From assembly GCA_021399435.1 (NCBI GenBank), contig JAJTUP010000005.1, forward strand, positions 868,001-932,000: a DNA stretch of 64,000 bases, written 5' to 3'. Numbering within the stretch: the first letter of the stretch is position 1; each line of letters opens with the position of its first letter. Position numbers and translations under genes: made by a program. This document shows, piece after piece, positions 34,882 through 47,689 of the stretch. This DNA comes from Diaporthe sp. PMI_573 (lineage: Eukaryota; Ascomycota; Sordariomycetes; Diaporthales; Diaporthaceae). The notes under the pieces are model-generated. The model searched no databases, was not told the DNA's origin, and saw only the letters and a list, made by a program, of their open reading frames with translations.

Positions 34882-37800
34882 ATGACCTCCCCCCACCGCC
34901 CCTCGACCAGGGTCGACATGGTGAATAAGTTCGATGATACTGAACGCACCTTCAGCCACGGACGCCGCGCCCAGTTCCAGAAGCTTCCTCCCGTGCAAGA
35001 GAGCTCCATCGAGTCGCTCGACTCAACCAACGGCAGTGCCCCACTCGCTTCATTCAACCCCAGCGACCCTTCCGCTGCGCTTCGGTCCAAGAGTAAGAGT
35101 GCGAACAACTCCCCCTCTGCATCATCGGACCGCTCGTCTTCAATCAGGCACTCGTCCCAGCTCAGCGAGCCCACTGGTCTTCATTCCAGCCTCCAGAGTG
35201 CGAGGTTCAACCTGGCTCTCAAGAAGCTCGCTGAAGCCACTGAGCGCAACACTCCCAAGATGGACCCGTCTACCGCAGCGTTCAGACCGGCTGCTACTCC
35301 CCAGGCCCCAGCCATGTATGCCCAGCAGGCTTCCCTGGGTAACACTCAGGACCAGACCAACGTGGCCATGGGATCAAAGACATTCCAGCCCCAGGGAGGT
35401 GACCAGTTCGATGGTGCTGCCACCATGACTTCCCCTGGTCAAAACACTTTCCTCCCCTACGCTGGTAGTGCTTTCAGCCAAACTACCAACGGCACACCGC
35501 AGGCATACAACACCTTCCCAGCTCAGGTTGGCGGCGTTCAGACCCAACCCCAGGTCACCTTTCCCAAGAACAACGGTATGACCGTGGTCAACGGAACGAC
35601 CCCTCAGTCCGTCCGAAGTGCATTCAACGGTGCCGGCGGAGTGACTTACCCTGGCCCCAACGGTGACATCTACCAGCAACAGCAGCTTCTGCAGCAACAG
35701 CAGTACCTCAACGCCAACGGAATGGCTTTTGGTGTCCCCAACAACAACGGTGTTCTGTATGATGCCAACAACATGAACCAGGCCTTGGTTGTCAGAGATG
35801 GCAACGCGCCTCAGCAGCACGTCAACACCACTGGCGTGGGATTCGGTGCGCCTCACGGCAACGGCGCTCAACATGTCAACAACATGCATGGATTTGCTGG
35901 CGGAAACGCTGGTGCGGAATACGGTCACCTCGCCCAGCAGAACAGCAGTGGCGCCCAGAGTATGTCTGAGTTTTCCCCTCCAGCTCTGAACGGTACGCCC
36001 AACGGTCCGACGGGCATGGCTTCTGTCGCAAACGGCAGCAATGGCAGCTCTTTTGAGCAGATGTCCATGTCCACTTTGCAGGCGCACCTGGATCATGGAA
36101 GCCAGTACGCGCAGGCACAGACCAACGCGACACCCGCTTTCCCGCAAGGCGTTGCTCGCTCTGCCCAGTACTCGACCCAGTCCGCGCCATTCCAGCCGCA
36201 GAACAACGTTTTCACGCAGCAGCAGCAGCAGCAGCAGCAGCAGGTGGCCAGCACTCCCAGCCGCTCTGGAGGCGGTACCACTTATGGTCAATCGACTCCC
36301 GTGGCGCCGAATACGGTGTACAGCAGCCCCGGAGGCACCATCACTCCCTCTCGTTACATGGGGTCTCCCTCTTATCGAGGACGGACCGAGCCGCGCAGCT
36401 ATGACACGCGTGCCAACGTCTCGAACGAGCCTCCTCCCCGATTTGATTTGCAGACTCCCGTGCCTGTGCCCCAGCAGGGCTACGGCAATGTGGTGTCGCC
36501 TTCCTCTGCCGCTGGCTACCTCTCGCCCCGTGGCGTGACGGCCTCGCCCGGACAGTCATCCTCCACCAGCAACTCTGTGGTGGATCCGTTCAACGGCCCT
36601 GCTCTGCCTAGCGTCATCCAGCCGATCGAGCCCCAGACTGCGATGGTCCTCCACGAGAGCGTTGTGCCGGTGCAGATTCGCAACATGCGGTCTAAGCAGT
36701 TGAACGAGCTGACGGCTGGACCTACTGGCCGCCCCCGTCCCGAGGCCGCTCTGGACGCTGCTAACTTCCCGTTCGTCGAGAGCGCTCGCAACGCGCAGCC
36801 TACCACTCACCACGGTGTGGTAAAACTCAAGAACGTGAGTCTTAGAAGAAATCCTCTCACTTTCTCACTCCTAACTTGGAATAATGGACCTGCTGACCAG
36901 AATCAACAGATCCCATTCGGTACCAAGCGAGCCGAGGTCCTCGCCTTCCTTGGACGCAACTCCAAGGTACTGAACGACAACCAGGAACCCGTCCACATCA
37001 TTATGGAACGCGTTACGAGCAAGACAAATGATGCGTATGTCGAGTTCATGAGCATGCAGGCCGCAGTCAACGCGGTCGAGAAGCACCACAAGACCGTGGC
37101 GAGCGGTCGACTCAGCCGCCTCGGCGACCGTCCCATTGAGGTCGAGCTTTCCAGCCAGGCCGCCCTGATGAAGGATCTCTTTCCTCTTGCCAAGGGTGTC
37201 CGCTGGGAGGGAGCGGTGCCGGTCGTCCTTGAGGACCACCCTGAGGAGCCGTGGAACTGCTTCAAGGGATTCGTCTCCGATGAGGAGATGGTAAGAATTG
37301 AGCCATTCCGACCAAGGTGCTGAAAGTGCTGACATTTCGTTCGTAGGCAATGCTCGTGAAGCACGTCGAGGTCCCTCAGCGTGTAAGTGAACCCTCTCTG
37401 ATAACTCCTGTTTTGACCAGTCAGCTGATTGTGTTTTTACGAAGTCTCCCTTCTCTCGCGATTGCCCCCAGCGCCCGTTTGAGAGCATGATCAGCACCCT
37501 TCGAAAGCTCCCGTGGTACAAGACCGACTGCGTCACCAACAAGCAGCGCTTCTCGGTGTATAATGCTTGCATCCAGCTCATCCGCCTTCTCCAGCACGCT
37601 CTTAAGGAGGGGAAGAACGAGGAGCACCTGTCACAGCAGCTGCTCAAGCGGCTCTGGACCTCTGCGATGCTCTGCCATGGATTCACCGTCACCATGAGGG
37701 ACAACATTGCTTACCAGGTTGACATCCCGGAGGACCGCCTCCGCGAGTTCAACATGCCTCGCTTTGCCAACATGTGGGTGCACGCCTACACCTTGTGCCC

Positions 37801-38131
37801 CAAGCCTGGCACTCCGCTGGATGTGCTCGAGGTATGTATTCCCATTGCCCATTCCCTTTCTGTTGAGAATCACAAAGGTTGCTGACCCAGCCCTTCACAG
37901 TACTACATCGCCCTCATTCGCGAGGAGACCAACCGCACGGTCGGCCTCCAGCAGCCCAACATTCAGTCCCAGATCCACAAGGAGGGAACGCAGACGAACC
38001 TGTACTGGGGCTTCTTCTTCAAGGAGCTGAACCTCCCCCACGGCCCGGCCTTTGACAACATGACACTGGCGCAGATGGCGGAGCTCGAGTTCCGCTCCCT
38101 GACCAACATCCTCGCACGCGCCCTTGCCTGA
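34882..38131 (+). CDS. RRM-type RNA-binding protein with long disordered N-terminus
   Basis: Probable RNA-binding regulator, 995 residues. The model is join(34882..36834, 36910..37290, 37347..37382, 37445..37831, 37901..38131), all introns in phase 0. Residues 1-650 are low complexity, rich in Asn, Gly, Gln, Ser and Pro, with nine CAG-coded Gln at about 446-454. From residue 652 an RRM-like fold is visible (IPFGTKRAEVLAFLGRNSKV, VHIIMERVTSKTNDAYVEF, then RPIEVELSSQ). A C-terminal helical region of about 230 residues (FESMISTLRKLPWYK, RLWTSAMLCHGFTVTMRDNI, FANMWVHAYTLCPKP) looks globular and fungus-specific to me. No yeast counterpart is recognised. The 36-nt third exon is accepted because both junctions are consensus and keep the frame. 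M13 (34918) is an alternative start. The prion-like N-terminus suggests granule or condensate behaviour, which is inference. Confidence 0.85.
36217..36243 (+). repeat. CAG trinucleotide repeat coding poly-Gln
   Basis: Nine perfect CAG codons inside the disordered N-terminal part of the RNA-binding protein. Length variation between strains is likely. Confidence 0.9.
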
Positions 38132-39366
38132 GGTGCCTGTCGAGAGGTGTGCCGAGATTCAAAGGGCTAATTTACACCCTTGTCAGCTGTGCTTGGATTG
38201 AAAATGCCCGTCATAGTCCGGGTGCCTGTTGAATTCGTTCTAGATCGGACTGTTGATCTACAACAAACCGCTCACCATCCGTTCTGAGTTGCTTTCCCTG
38301 TGGCCATGAGGCGACTGGATTCTCAAGATATGGGTTCTTTTTTCGGCAAGCATTCCCCATCTCAGCCGAGGCTGAGACCTGGAGGACTCTTGTCCGATTT
38401 GAATGATGAGACGCATGGGTCGGAGTTGTTGGTGGCATCTGCCCCTTTTTTTTAATGCTTTTCGTTTTAGTTTCTCGGCTTTTCTTCTCTTTGGCCCCCT
38501 CGCCGTGGGTTTGGCGTTTCTGGACGAGTTGTTCACCCACGATCTGTGGTGGCCTGGCGGGGATGGATTCGGTCCTCATAGATGATGGGGCATGTCGCAA
38601 CCGCGTGCTCTCCGTCTCAACCCGTCCCCCCAGGATTAGATTGATACTTCGACGCATGGCGCGACGATGACCGAGGACATGACGGACTCGACAACATTGC
38701 TAATTAGACCAAAACAAAATGGGAGGAGTTTATTGATGACTACTGCATGTTCCCTAGCGGTGATGTTTATGTGCCGTGGTGATCGTGATACTAGGTCCTG
38801 ATTGAAGACACTCTCTTCGATATCATCTAACCAGGGTCGATAATTGCTCGCTGTCTTCAGTGTCCGATGTGAATTGAGAACCTATAGACGGGTAGTTGCT
38901 GCTACAAGCAGATTCGGCTTATGATCTCGACATCCTGAACATATGGAGACATCGACTAACAGGGATCTAGCAGTAAGTGCATAGAGAACATAGGAATCGT
39001 TGAAATTGAGTGTCCTCGAGGCCTCCCAGGCATGCATTGATGGCTGAAGCGAGACAGACTGCTTATTGGCAGCTTGAGGTTGGCTCGCTCTCACTTCATG
39101 CACAGCTTAGGTAATCAGGAGACAGAACAGACCCCTGCCCAAAATTTTGGGCGGTACGAGACCTGCCAATCTTATCGGCGATTTTTCGTCATGGATGCGT
39201 TCGCTTTCCTCCCCATCAGTCGATTATTCATTTTTTGTCCCCGTCAACTTTGACCCACCGCCCGAAGGGACAGACTCAGCCCGGCACGAAATGTTCTCCA
39301 GTTTGCAATAATACAGATTCCGTTACCGTTGGTGGGATTCCGCAGGTTCAGCAGCCCTGAGTGGCA
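38132..39366. other. Intergenic region with 3' flank of the RRM gene and promoter of the carrier gene
   Basis: No gene is supported. The left part is T-rich and fits a 3' UTR of the RNA-binding protein gene. The right part leads to the carrier start at 39367 and includes a 16-bp palindrome at 39137-39152. Confidence 0.5.
39137..39152. promoter_or_regulatory. 16-bp perfect palindrome upstream of the carrier gene
   Basis: GCCCAAAATTTTGGGC is fully self-complementary and lies about 215 bp upstream of the carrier start codon. Its length and position suit a binding site for a dimeric regulator, but no named factor can be assigned. Confidence 0.4.
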
Positions 39367-40691
39367 ATGGCGCAAAACGCGACGCCGGCGGCGACTTACA
39401 CGATGGCCTCCGACAGGCACGATGGCCGACGCGAGCAGCGGACGGCAGACCGTCTCTCCCCGCTAATCCAGTCGAGGGAAACCGGTGAAATGATGCCAGA
39501 GATGCGTCAGGCCGGTTTACACCAGCCTGTAAAGGCTTTGCCGTTTGCAAAATCATGGCACCACATGGTAGCCGGGGCGTAAGAGAAACCCAAGCCAACC
39601 TTGACCTTGTGGATGGGCTCCCAGGGTCTTCAGAGCCGGACCCGTGCTGACCGTGATTTTCAATCTACAGTGTGGGCGGAATGACAGCCGCCGCCCTTAC
39701 CGCACCCCTCGATGTCCTCAAGACCCGCCTCCAATCAGATTTCTACCAAGCGCAGCTCCGGGCCGCGCGGCAAGCCCACGCGAACATGAACCCGGTGCGC
39801 GCGGGCATGTACCACTTCACAGAAACAATCCAGATCCTGTCCTCGGTACCGAAGCAAGAAGGCTGGCGCGCGCTGTTCAAGGGCCTGGGCCCCAACCTCG
39901 TTGGCGTCATCCCGGCCAGGTCGATCAACTTCTACGTTTACGGCAACGGCAAGCGGCTGGTGTCCGAGTACCTCAACCACGGGCAGGAGGCGCCCTGGGT
40001 GCACCTGACCGCGGCCATCGTGGCGGGCGTGGCGACGGGGACGGCGACGAACCCGATCTGGCTGATCAAGACGCGGCTGCAGCTGGACAAGAACGTCGCG
40101 GAGCAGGCGGGCGGCGCCGCCAGGAGGCAGTACAAGAACAGCCTGGACTGCGTGCGGCAGGTCTTCCGCACCGAGGGCCCCCGGGGCTTCTTCAAGGGCC
40201 TGAGCGCCAGCTACCTGGGCGTTACCGAGTCGACGCTGCAGTGGGTGCTGTACGAGCGGCTCAAGAAGGGCCTGAAGCACCGCGAGGAGAAGCTCGTCGC
40301 GAGCGGGCGCGAGTGGACCTGGTGGGACCACTTTGTGGACTACACGGGCAAGGCGGGCGCGGCCGGCGGAGCAAAACTGTTCGCGGCCGTGCTGTCGTAT
40401 CCGCACGAGGTTCGTGATTGACCCAACTCAGCATCCAGAGACGAGGAGCCCATCATATCATGTTAACAAGGCGAACAGGTGGCGAGAACGCGATTACGAC
40501 AAGCACCAACGGCGGGCGGGCAGCCGAAATACACTGGCCTGGTCCAGTGCTTCCGGCGGGTGTGGCTGGAGGAGGGCCTAGTTGGCCTGTACGGCGGGCT
40601 GACGCCGCACCTCATGCGGACGGTGCCGAGTGCTGCCATCATGTTCGGCATGTACGAGGTCATCCTCCGGCTCCTAGAGACCCCTTCATGA
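39367..40691 (+). CDS. rim2: Mitochondrial carrier, RIM2-like (pyrimidine nucleotide type)
   Basis: Inner-membrane solute carrier of the SLC25 family, 387 residues. The model is join(39367..39578, 39671..40409, 40479..40691). The three carrier signatures are visible: PLDVLKTR (about residue 83), PIWLIKTR in repeat two and PHEVARTR in repeat three (the last formed across intron 2). The Trp form NPIWLIKTRLQLDK in repeat two is typical of the Rim2 / NAD / FAD-folate subgroup. The start MVAGAVGGMTAAALTAPLDV and length agree best with yeast Rim2, which exchanges pyrimidine (deoxy)nucleotides for mitochondrial nucleic acid synthesis. Substrate choice cannot be proven from sequence. Exon 1 codes a ~60-residue polar N-terminal extension before the first helix. 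The start at 39367 is the first ATG after GTGGCA in that open frame. Confidence 0.9.
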
Positions 40692-42947
40692 GAGGCTGCG
40701 AATTACTTTTCAAATTATACCCTACACACGTATCTCATCACATCTCATCACAGAAAGACAGACACAGCGCAATACCAACGCAACAGCCAGGAAAGTAAGG
40801 ACCGCGATATCCACAAAGGAGGGGGGACAATGTAAGATCTACGAAGGCACGATGTGATGTACCATGAGGATTTCTCCCCACCCTCGCCACGGACAGGGCC
40901 AAAACACTACTCAATTTCTTCTTCGCTCCCAGGCTCCTTGTTTCTGGGTTCGTCTGGGTCGAACGCATCCGCCCAGCTACACACCCGGCCCATGCGGGTC
41001 AGCTCATTCTGCATATATCCGGAGCCTGGTTGTACCATATCTAGAGGAGGCCCATAGAATAGGAAGATCATGGCTCATTGAACCTGCTTGGCGTTGGAAG
41101 GGTGGGATTACAAGATCTTAGGATATATACAAAATATAAGAATACCCAATATTGAGGTAACACCGCCCGGTTTCAGAAGCATCGTTTGTTGTCCCGAGTC
41201 GCCTGCACGCAGTTGAGGCTAAATTCCAGGCATTGTTGATATCCTGCGTCGTGCATTTTGCGTTTCAAAACACGCCCTACGAGCAGATACCAACCAGCAA
41301 GCTGAGCAGACACAGGTCGTCGGCCCGGCGGGGCTTAAGAAACAAGCAGGCAAAGCTGCTGCTACAAGCAGCCGGGCGTGCCCTACCGGTTCCTGCGCTC
41401 CTCTGGGCAGTAGCTGTCAAAGACAAGCGTGGGAACCCCGGCAACTGCACGTCTGCCGACATATACTACAACATGTCAGTTATGTCTACCCCCCCATGTC
41501 GGTCCGATGCAGAGAGATCGGCTGTCAGAAGCTGGGGCCATGCAGCCCCCGTGCGACCTCGTATCATTAAACGGCTGCACCTGTGCCGAGCCACAGTCGC
41601 GTACGGACAGGTGAATGGCGGCGTGCATGGCGAATTGGGGATGGGGAGGAGGAAATCACACATCTCATGCTCCGGCTGATGCTGGGACGTTGAAGTTTAT
41701 TGTAGTGTAACATCACTCTCGGACGCAATATGGAGCACAGGTGTCCTGGACGAACATGAATGATCGTCGTTAGTCGCTAGCGGGACGTCTGGGCGCCCGT
41801 TGCAGGTGGGCTAGACCTGTGCTTGAGCTCAGACGGCTGGTACGGTGCTGTTTCCGCGACGTCAACTTTCTTCTTTCCTCCAGGGGTAAGCTATGTAGTT
41901 CGAGACATCCTAAGGAATAGGACGTCATCCCATCTCCAATGCAGGCCCGGGCAGCCGGGCTGCAGGTGTGCGTGGCGTTTTTTGACAGCTCTGGGCCGGC
42001 TGGGCAACTGGACCTGGATGTTTTATGTAGATATATATACAGTATATGTCAAGCGGGCGTGTGGTTCGGCAAGGGCCACATGGGATGGGCGATGTGTTAT
42101 TGGAATCGCCACTGATCGCCACCAGCATGGTGTCGTCTTGAACTGCTTGAATGCACCGGATGGGTGCGCCTATGTGGGGTCGCCATGCCGTTCTGTGTAA
42201 GGTAAGGTGATAAAGGGTAAAGGGGGGGGCCTCCCGGCAGTCGTCAGAACGAGTTAATGCAACTCTGAGAGCCTGTGGCTTGGCCGGCACCAAAAGACCG
42301 AGGAGGCACGAGGGTGGGACGGGACATTGCAGCGGCTGCTCATCAGCCAGATTGCCCAATTCCATGCGAGCCGAGTCCTGACTGCCCTCGTAGGATTTGC
42401 CCTTTTCTCGTAACTTGCTTTGCTGCTGGCCTGTCTGCAGTACCCACCACGACTCCTGTCTTCATCTCTGCTGCCCTGTGTTATCGTCAACTCAAAAAGA
42501 CATACAGCCAACCGGCTCGAGTCTGAAGTCCCGTTTCGTGCGTGGAGCTTCCATCCCGCGAGGAAACAAACCCATCCGCTTGGCTTTATTTATATCCCCC
42601 CTGCTCAAATATTAGCCGCTCGCCTGGGCCCCACGACTCGTCACTGCTCGTCACTGGTGGTCTGCTTCGGCGCCGATCGACTTGACCTCCACCACTGCGC
42701 CGCTGCCGTCCTGCTCGTCCTGTTCACCTCACTGCTTGCTGCGGCCAGTGCCACCGACACGAGCATCTCCCTCGACTTTTCCACCACACGTGGCAGCGAT
42801 ATTGGAGGCAAGGGCGTCCGCGCAATGCCACTTTGGTGACACCACGTCCGCGACTCGGCCCACACCCTGCGGAGAGACCGGTAGACCTGCCCAGCATCCA
42901 GCCAACAGCGACATACGCCCTCGTGCAAAAGCACCCCATAACCCACG
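40692..42947. other. Intergenic region before the large disordered protein gene
   Basis: No gene is supported. The left part is the 3' flank of the carrier gene. From about 42.4 kb the plus strand turns C/T-rich and fits promoter and leader of the gene starting at 42948. Open frames here are short and match nothing known. Confidence 0.5.
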
Positions 42948-45900
42948 ATGGACGCCCGTTCCCCAGCGTAAGTTCACTAGATGCAGATGCGACCCGGCCG
43001 GCGTTTCGCTCCCTCCATGCGTCTTTTCCCAAGCGCCAAAGTCTAATGTTCCGCGTCATCGTGCAGAACCCCAAACACGCCCTACGGCCAGCCGAGCCAG
43101 TACAAGGTCAACGTCAACCGGCAGAAGACAAGGAAATGGGTCGAGGCCAAGACGCAGAATTATGACGGCGACGACTGGGGAGGAATGGACGACGAGTTTG
43201 ACGAAGACGATGCCCACGACACCGGCAGCGCAGGCGGGCGCCAAGATTATTTCAACCAACCCCCGCAGGCTCAGAGGCCCGGCAGGTTGACGGCCGGGCT
43301 GCGCGCGATATCCAACAGCGGGCCACCGACGCCCGCCTCAGGGTCGGCTGGCTCGTCGCCCAGCCTCAGACCGAGCGAGCGCATAGCCTTGGAGAAGCAG
43401 GCGGCCGGAAACAGGAGCGCGAGCGGGCCGCCAGCCCTGCACATCCAGACGCCAAACAAGACGCCGACGCAACCACCACCGCAGGTCGCGGGGCCGCCCG
43501 GTGCGATGGGCGCTGCGGCCTCCCCATTCCCGCCCCGAAAGAGCAGCATGACGAGCCAGGACAGACCCGACCTGGCGAGTGCCGACGGGCGACCGCCACG
43601 GACGAGCTCGAGACCAGAGTCCCCAGCGAGCGCGGCGAGATCACCAGCCTCTGTGACAGGGCCACCGAGGTTCATCCGGCCGTCGGAAATCTACAAGCGA
43701 ATGGAGGAGGAGAAGGAGAAAGAACGTAGGTCAATGGAATCGGCGGGAAGGCCAAGCCTGGACAGCATTGGGGGTCGAAGCAGTGAAGACGGCGGCGGCG
43801 GCGACACGACAAACAATGCCAGACGGCGCCCGAGTTTCGGCAGGAACGATGAAGGAGATGCCAACCGCAGCTTGCGACCCCTGGAATCGGTCGCGGAGAG
43901 AAAGAGCGAGTATGGATTTGACGGGCTGATGATCAACCCAGCAGAACCAGCTCCCCCGAACCCAGAGGTGCCGACCCAGTTCCAGAACCAGAATGCCAAA
44001 GTTCCAGAGCCAGAGCCAGAGCCAGAGCCCAAACCCGAGCCTTCGATCCCTCCTCCCCAGCCTCCTTCCCAGTCCCAAAACCAGCCGCCAACGCTGCACC
44101 AACCCCAGGCAACAACCGCGACACAAACACCGGCCGAACCTGTGAAGCGTTATTCTACGAGCCCCGCTCTGCCACTCCTCTCAAGGTTGAGTGGGTTTGG
44201 TGGTGATTTCTTTGGAGGAGGCATGGACTTCACGAGCGATTCACCCAAATCGTCAGAACCTCCTGCCAATACCTCCTCGCCAACGCGTATGGAAGATCAA
44301 CCCGCAGGTGATGAACAATCCAGTAAGCAGCAACAAAAGTCACTTGGATCCAACCAGGAAAAGCCGTTCCGCCCCTCATTCCCTGGGGCCTGGGTCAGTG
44401 AGACGGCCACCACACCTGGAGACATGGCCACTCCTGGCAGCACCACCGCCGCCGCCCCGGGTGATGAACCTACCATCAGTGAGAGCCCAGAGGACGCCTA
44501 CTTGAAGCCAGCACCTCTGCGTACACCATCTCCAGGCAGTGCAAGTGCATTCAGCGCCCACGACGAGCAACACTCTTCTAGGTCTGGACGTGCCTCGCCC
44601 GCTAATCCCCACTATCTCAAAGCTACAGCAGACCGATCTGCCGCGCAAGACGACGCCACGCAGGATACCCTTCCGGAGCGAGACACTCAGGACAAGGCCG
44701 GTCCCCACCGAGACATGACCCCGATCGCACCATTGCAGCCCCGTAAAAAGTCATTCGTGGTGGAGGAAGCCCCAGCGCAACCCCGCAACCCCATAACGAG
44801 AGTCGACACGGTCAGCACGGCAGACAATCAATCGCCACTTAAGGAGAGTGATGCCCTTCGTGATGAGATCATGCGGAGCCTTAGCCCGGTCCGTCCGTCC
44901 GATGGCCATATTGAACCACCTCGGGATGAGAGCGCGGCCCGCGAGAGTGCATACCTGAGTGACGTCTACGGTGACTACTGGTCAGGCGAGGACAAGCCGC
45001 CCGAGGTCGAGAAACCTCTCAAGCAGAGCGGCCTCCGCGAAGCCGAAGCTGCGCCAGCAGACAAAGATGAGGCTGCGGATGCCACGCCCAGACCTCCTGC
45101 GCAAGCAGCCTTCCAGCCTGTGAAGACGGACGCTGCTCTACCGCCTATCCCAGCTGCCGAGCCAGAGGCTGTGAGGCCAGAGGTGAGGCGAGAGCGCTTC
45201 TCGTGGGAGGCAGGATCTACTTCGGGCGGCGTCAGTCCTGCACAAGCTTCACCGACGAAGCAGCCAAACACAGAATTCACAGAGAACTTGACAAGCCCGA
45301 TCTCTGCAGCGCGCCGCGAGGACCCTACAAGCCCTGGCGGCGACGGCCGCAGCTCGCCTCTTTTGTCCCTTCCGAACATAAATTTTGGTGACAGCGACCT
45401 ATCCCCCACAGTGGTATCAGCAGTAAGCACGCTTCCTCCGGACCAGGACAACCCCACCACCAGTGACACACAATCCCCGCGATCTAACACCACCGGCATC
45501 CAGGACGCCTTATCCCCGCCACCTGACGATGGAGCGAACAAGCACCTCTATCCCACCGAGGACAAGCTGCTCGTCCAGTCACCCATGTCGCCCCTATCCC
45601 CGATGGAGCCGATCCCGGTCTCAGACGACCAAGAGCCGCAGCGCACCACATCGCCGCCACCGCAGGAACCCCCTGAAGGCGTGCCGCTCCCGCGGAGCCC
45701 GTCACCCACGCAGCCGGGCCCAAGCAGCAGCGGCGACAGCGGCACCGACGACTACTCCAAGCGGCAGAGCCAGATGGCGTACAACATGATGACGCTGAAG
45801 CAGGTCCTGCAGCTCCCGTCGCCGTCGGACCGCGTGCAGAAGATGCAGGAGACGCGGGACCACATGTTTGCTCTGGAGACGGGCCTCGCGTCGTGGCTGG

Positions 45901-46247
45901 CCGAGATGGCGGCGCAGCCGGCGCACGAGAACGCCATGGGGTCGTACGGCTACGCGCTCTCGGGCGACGACGCCGAGCTGTGGGGCACCAAGGGCGGCGC
46001 CGTGCGGATCCCGCTGAACGCGCCGGCGGCCGGGGCCGAAGGGGCGGGCGAGGACGGCGTTGGCGGGGGTGGTGGGGTGGGCCGCACGGCCAGCAACAGC
46101 ATCAACATGGGCAACCTGGTCATGCACTCCGGGCAGGCCGGGGCCAAGGGCAAGGAGCTCCTGCAGAGCGCCGGCAAGATGGGCAAGGGGCTGTTGAGCA
46201 AGGGGAAGAATAAGCTAAGGGAGAGGGCTGAGTCCAAGAGGGCTTAG
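42948..46247 (+). CDS. Large intrinsically disordered Pro/Ser-rich protein, function unknown
   Basis: Predicted 1066-residue protein. The model is join(42948..42967, 43067..46247). A 20-nt first exon (MDARSPA) joins over a 99-nt intron to TPNTPYGQPSQYKVNVNRQK. The segment QKTRKWVEAKTQNYDGDDWG near the N-terminus looks like the conserved signature of a fungal family that I remember only as uncharacterised. A second conserved-looking block is RFIRPSEIYKRMEEEKEKER (about residue 205). Most of the rest is low complexity, with an EP repeat at 44004-44033. A short ordered block near the C-terminus (MMTLKQVLQLPSPSDRVQKM, ALETGLASWLAEMA) is followed by a basic tail (GKGLLSKGKNKLRERAESKR). Many PxxP segments suggest SH3-domain partners. 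No catalytic domain is seen. I considered an Aim21-type actin-patch protein but cannot support it. Confidence 0.8.
44004..44033 (+). repeat. CCAGAG hexanucleotide repeat coding Glu-Pro
   Basis: Four near-perfect CCAGAG units continue as diverged Glu-Pro/Lys-Pro codons inside the disordered protein. Confidence 0.8.
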
Positions 46248-47689
46248 TGGAGCTTTCATTTTGTGGGAGGAAGGGAAAAGCAACAGCCTAGGTGCCAGTG
46301 GTGTTCACTTTCTTCTTGTTCTTCTCTTTGTACTGGGTGGTGGTATATGTGGCGAGGAGGGCATAGCGCATCATTTTGTGCTTCTTCTTCATCTTCTTCT
46401 TCTTCTTGGTACTAAATTGTTGTTGATCCGTACATGATACGATTATTGGCTTCCCTTTTTTCCCCGCCTTCTCCTTCTTCTCCCGCTGTCACTGCTGTGC
46501 TGCGTGGGAGGGAATGGAGGAGATATGAGAGAGAGAGGAAGTGGATTGGTGGGCGGCTGGGTAGGTGGATGGCTGGTTGTCTACGTAATCATTTCAAGGC
46601 ATACAATCCGGCTGGTCAGGTACTGGCGGGATGAGGGCGTTTTCACGAAGCACGAGTGAGAGATAGCGGTAAATTGAGGAATGAACCACTTTTATAACTA
46701 CTTTTCTCCTCTGGAGAAAACGGGAACGGGGTCGAAGTTGACTTGAAGTTGTCTAGCAATATATGGATGCTCGCTCGAGTATGTCGTATATCTGGCTTGC
46801 TGTTGACCTGTCTACATGGATTTCGTATTCTGTTTCCATATCCTGAACATCGGGCCAGGATCGAAAACTACGTCTAAATGATCAAATTGGGCATATTGAT
46901 GTTGCTGTTGTCATTATCGAAGGATTTCGACCCATTCTGTCCCCGTGTCTGCGTGCGCATCATCACCCCTTCACAACAGACCGCCGGCAGGCCAGGGCCT
47001 TGCATTTGAATAACAATGATTCTGGGGATTGTCTATGCTTTTCAGCTCTAAGAACGGAAGAAAGAAGACTGAGACAATATGAGTAGAAAATCAACCCGGA
47101 AGACAGTAAAGGCCGGCATTTAGGAGGGAACTTGAAGGATGCTTATTCTGCCACACGAGGCCGCCGGTTAGTATGTCTTGAAGGTCCATGTGGCTCAGGA
47201 GCAGTTTAGACAACGGCCATTGTGCTGTCGGCTGTCGTTCAAGGAGAGAGACGCACGGGTCCGTCCGAAGCCAATGGTACGCGGAGGGATCCGTTGACTA
47301 GTCCCCCGCAACAAGACGTCATACCGGTAAAGCACGGCCAACCTGCTCGATGCCGGCGAGCCATGAGCGCCAGAACATCTACAAACCTTGGAAGACAACT
47401 GATCGGGCTGGTATGGTAAAGCGAATAGGCGTATGCTCGGTCTGACCGCGCAGCGCGTTTCTCGGCTTTTGATGTACCGAGATGCGGTCAGATTACCGGT
47501 GTGAGTCAGAATTGTGGTGTTGAACAAAAACATATCAGAAGTCCGACAACAATTGATGCTTTGGTTGGAATAAAATCCTCCGGGGCACCATGAGGGATCA
47601 CATCTCCAGCGCTCTTCACATTGATCCCTAACTCAAACCTCAAGTATCTGAGTCTTGCAAAGTGCCGACCGGCCCAAAGTGCTTGAAAC
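46248..47689. other. Intergenic region before the deaminase-family gene
   Basis: No gene is supported. A CTT-rich tract near 46380-46410 lies in the probable 3' UTR of the upstream gene. The last few hundred bases before 47690 are the probable promoter of the deaminase-family gene. Confidence 0.5.

Noticed and set aside
39644..40417. 257-codon plus-strand open frame over the carrier gene
   Set aside because: A shifted-frame shadow of the carrier; only the other frame shows the PxDxxKxR signatures.
42948..46247. Identification of the large disordered protein as Aim21
   Set aside because: The N-terminal signature (QKTRKWVEAKTQNYDGDDWG) does not match what I know of Aim21, and low complexity makes similarity unreliable.
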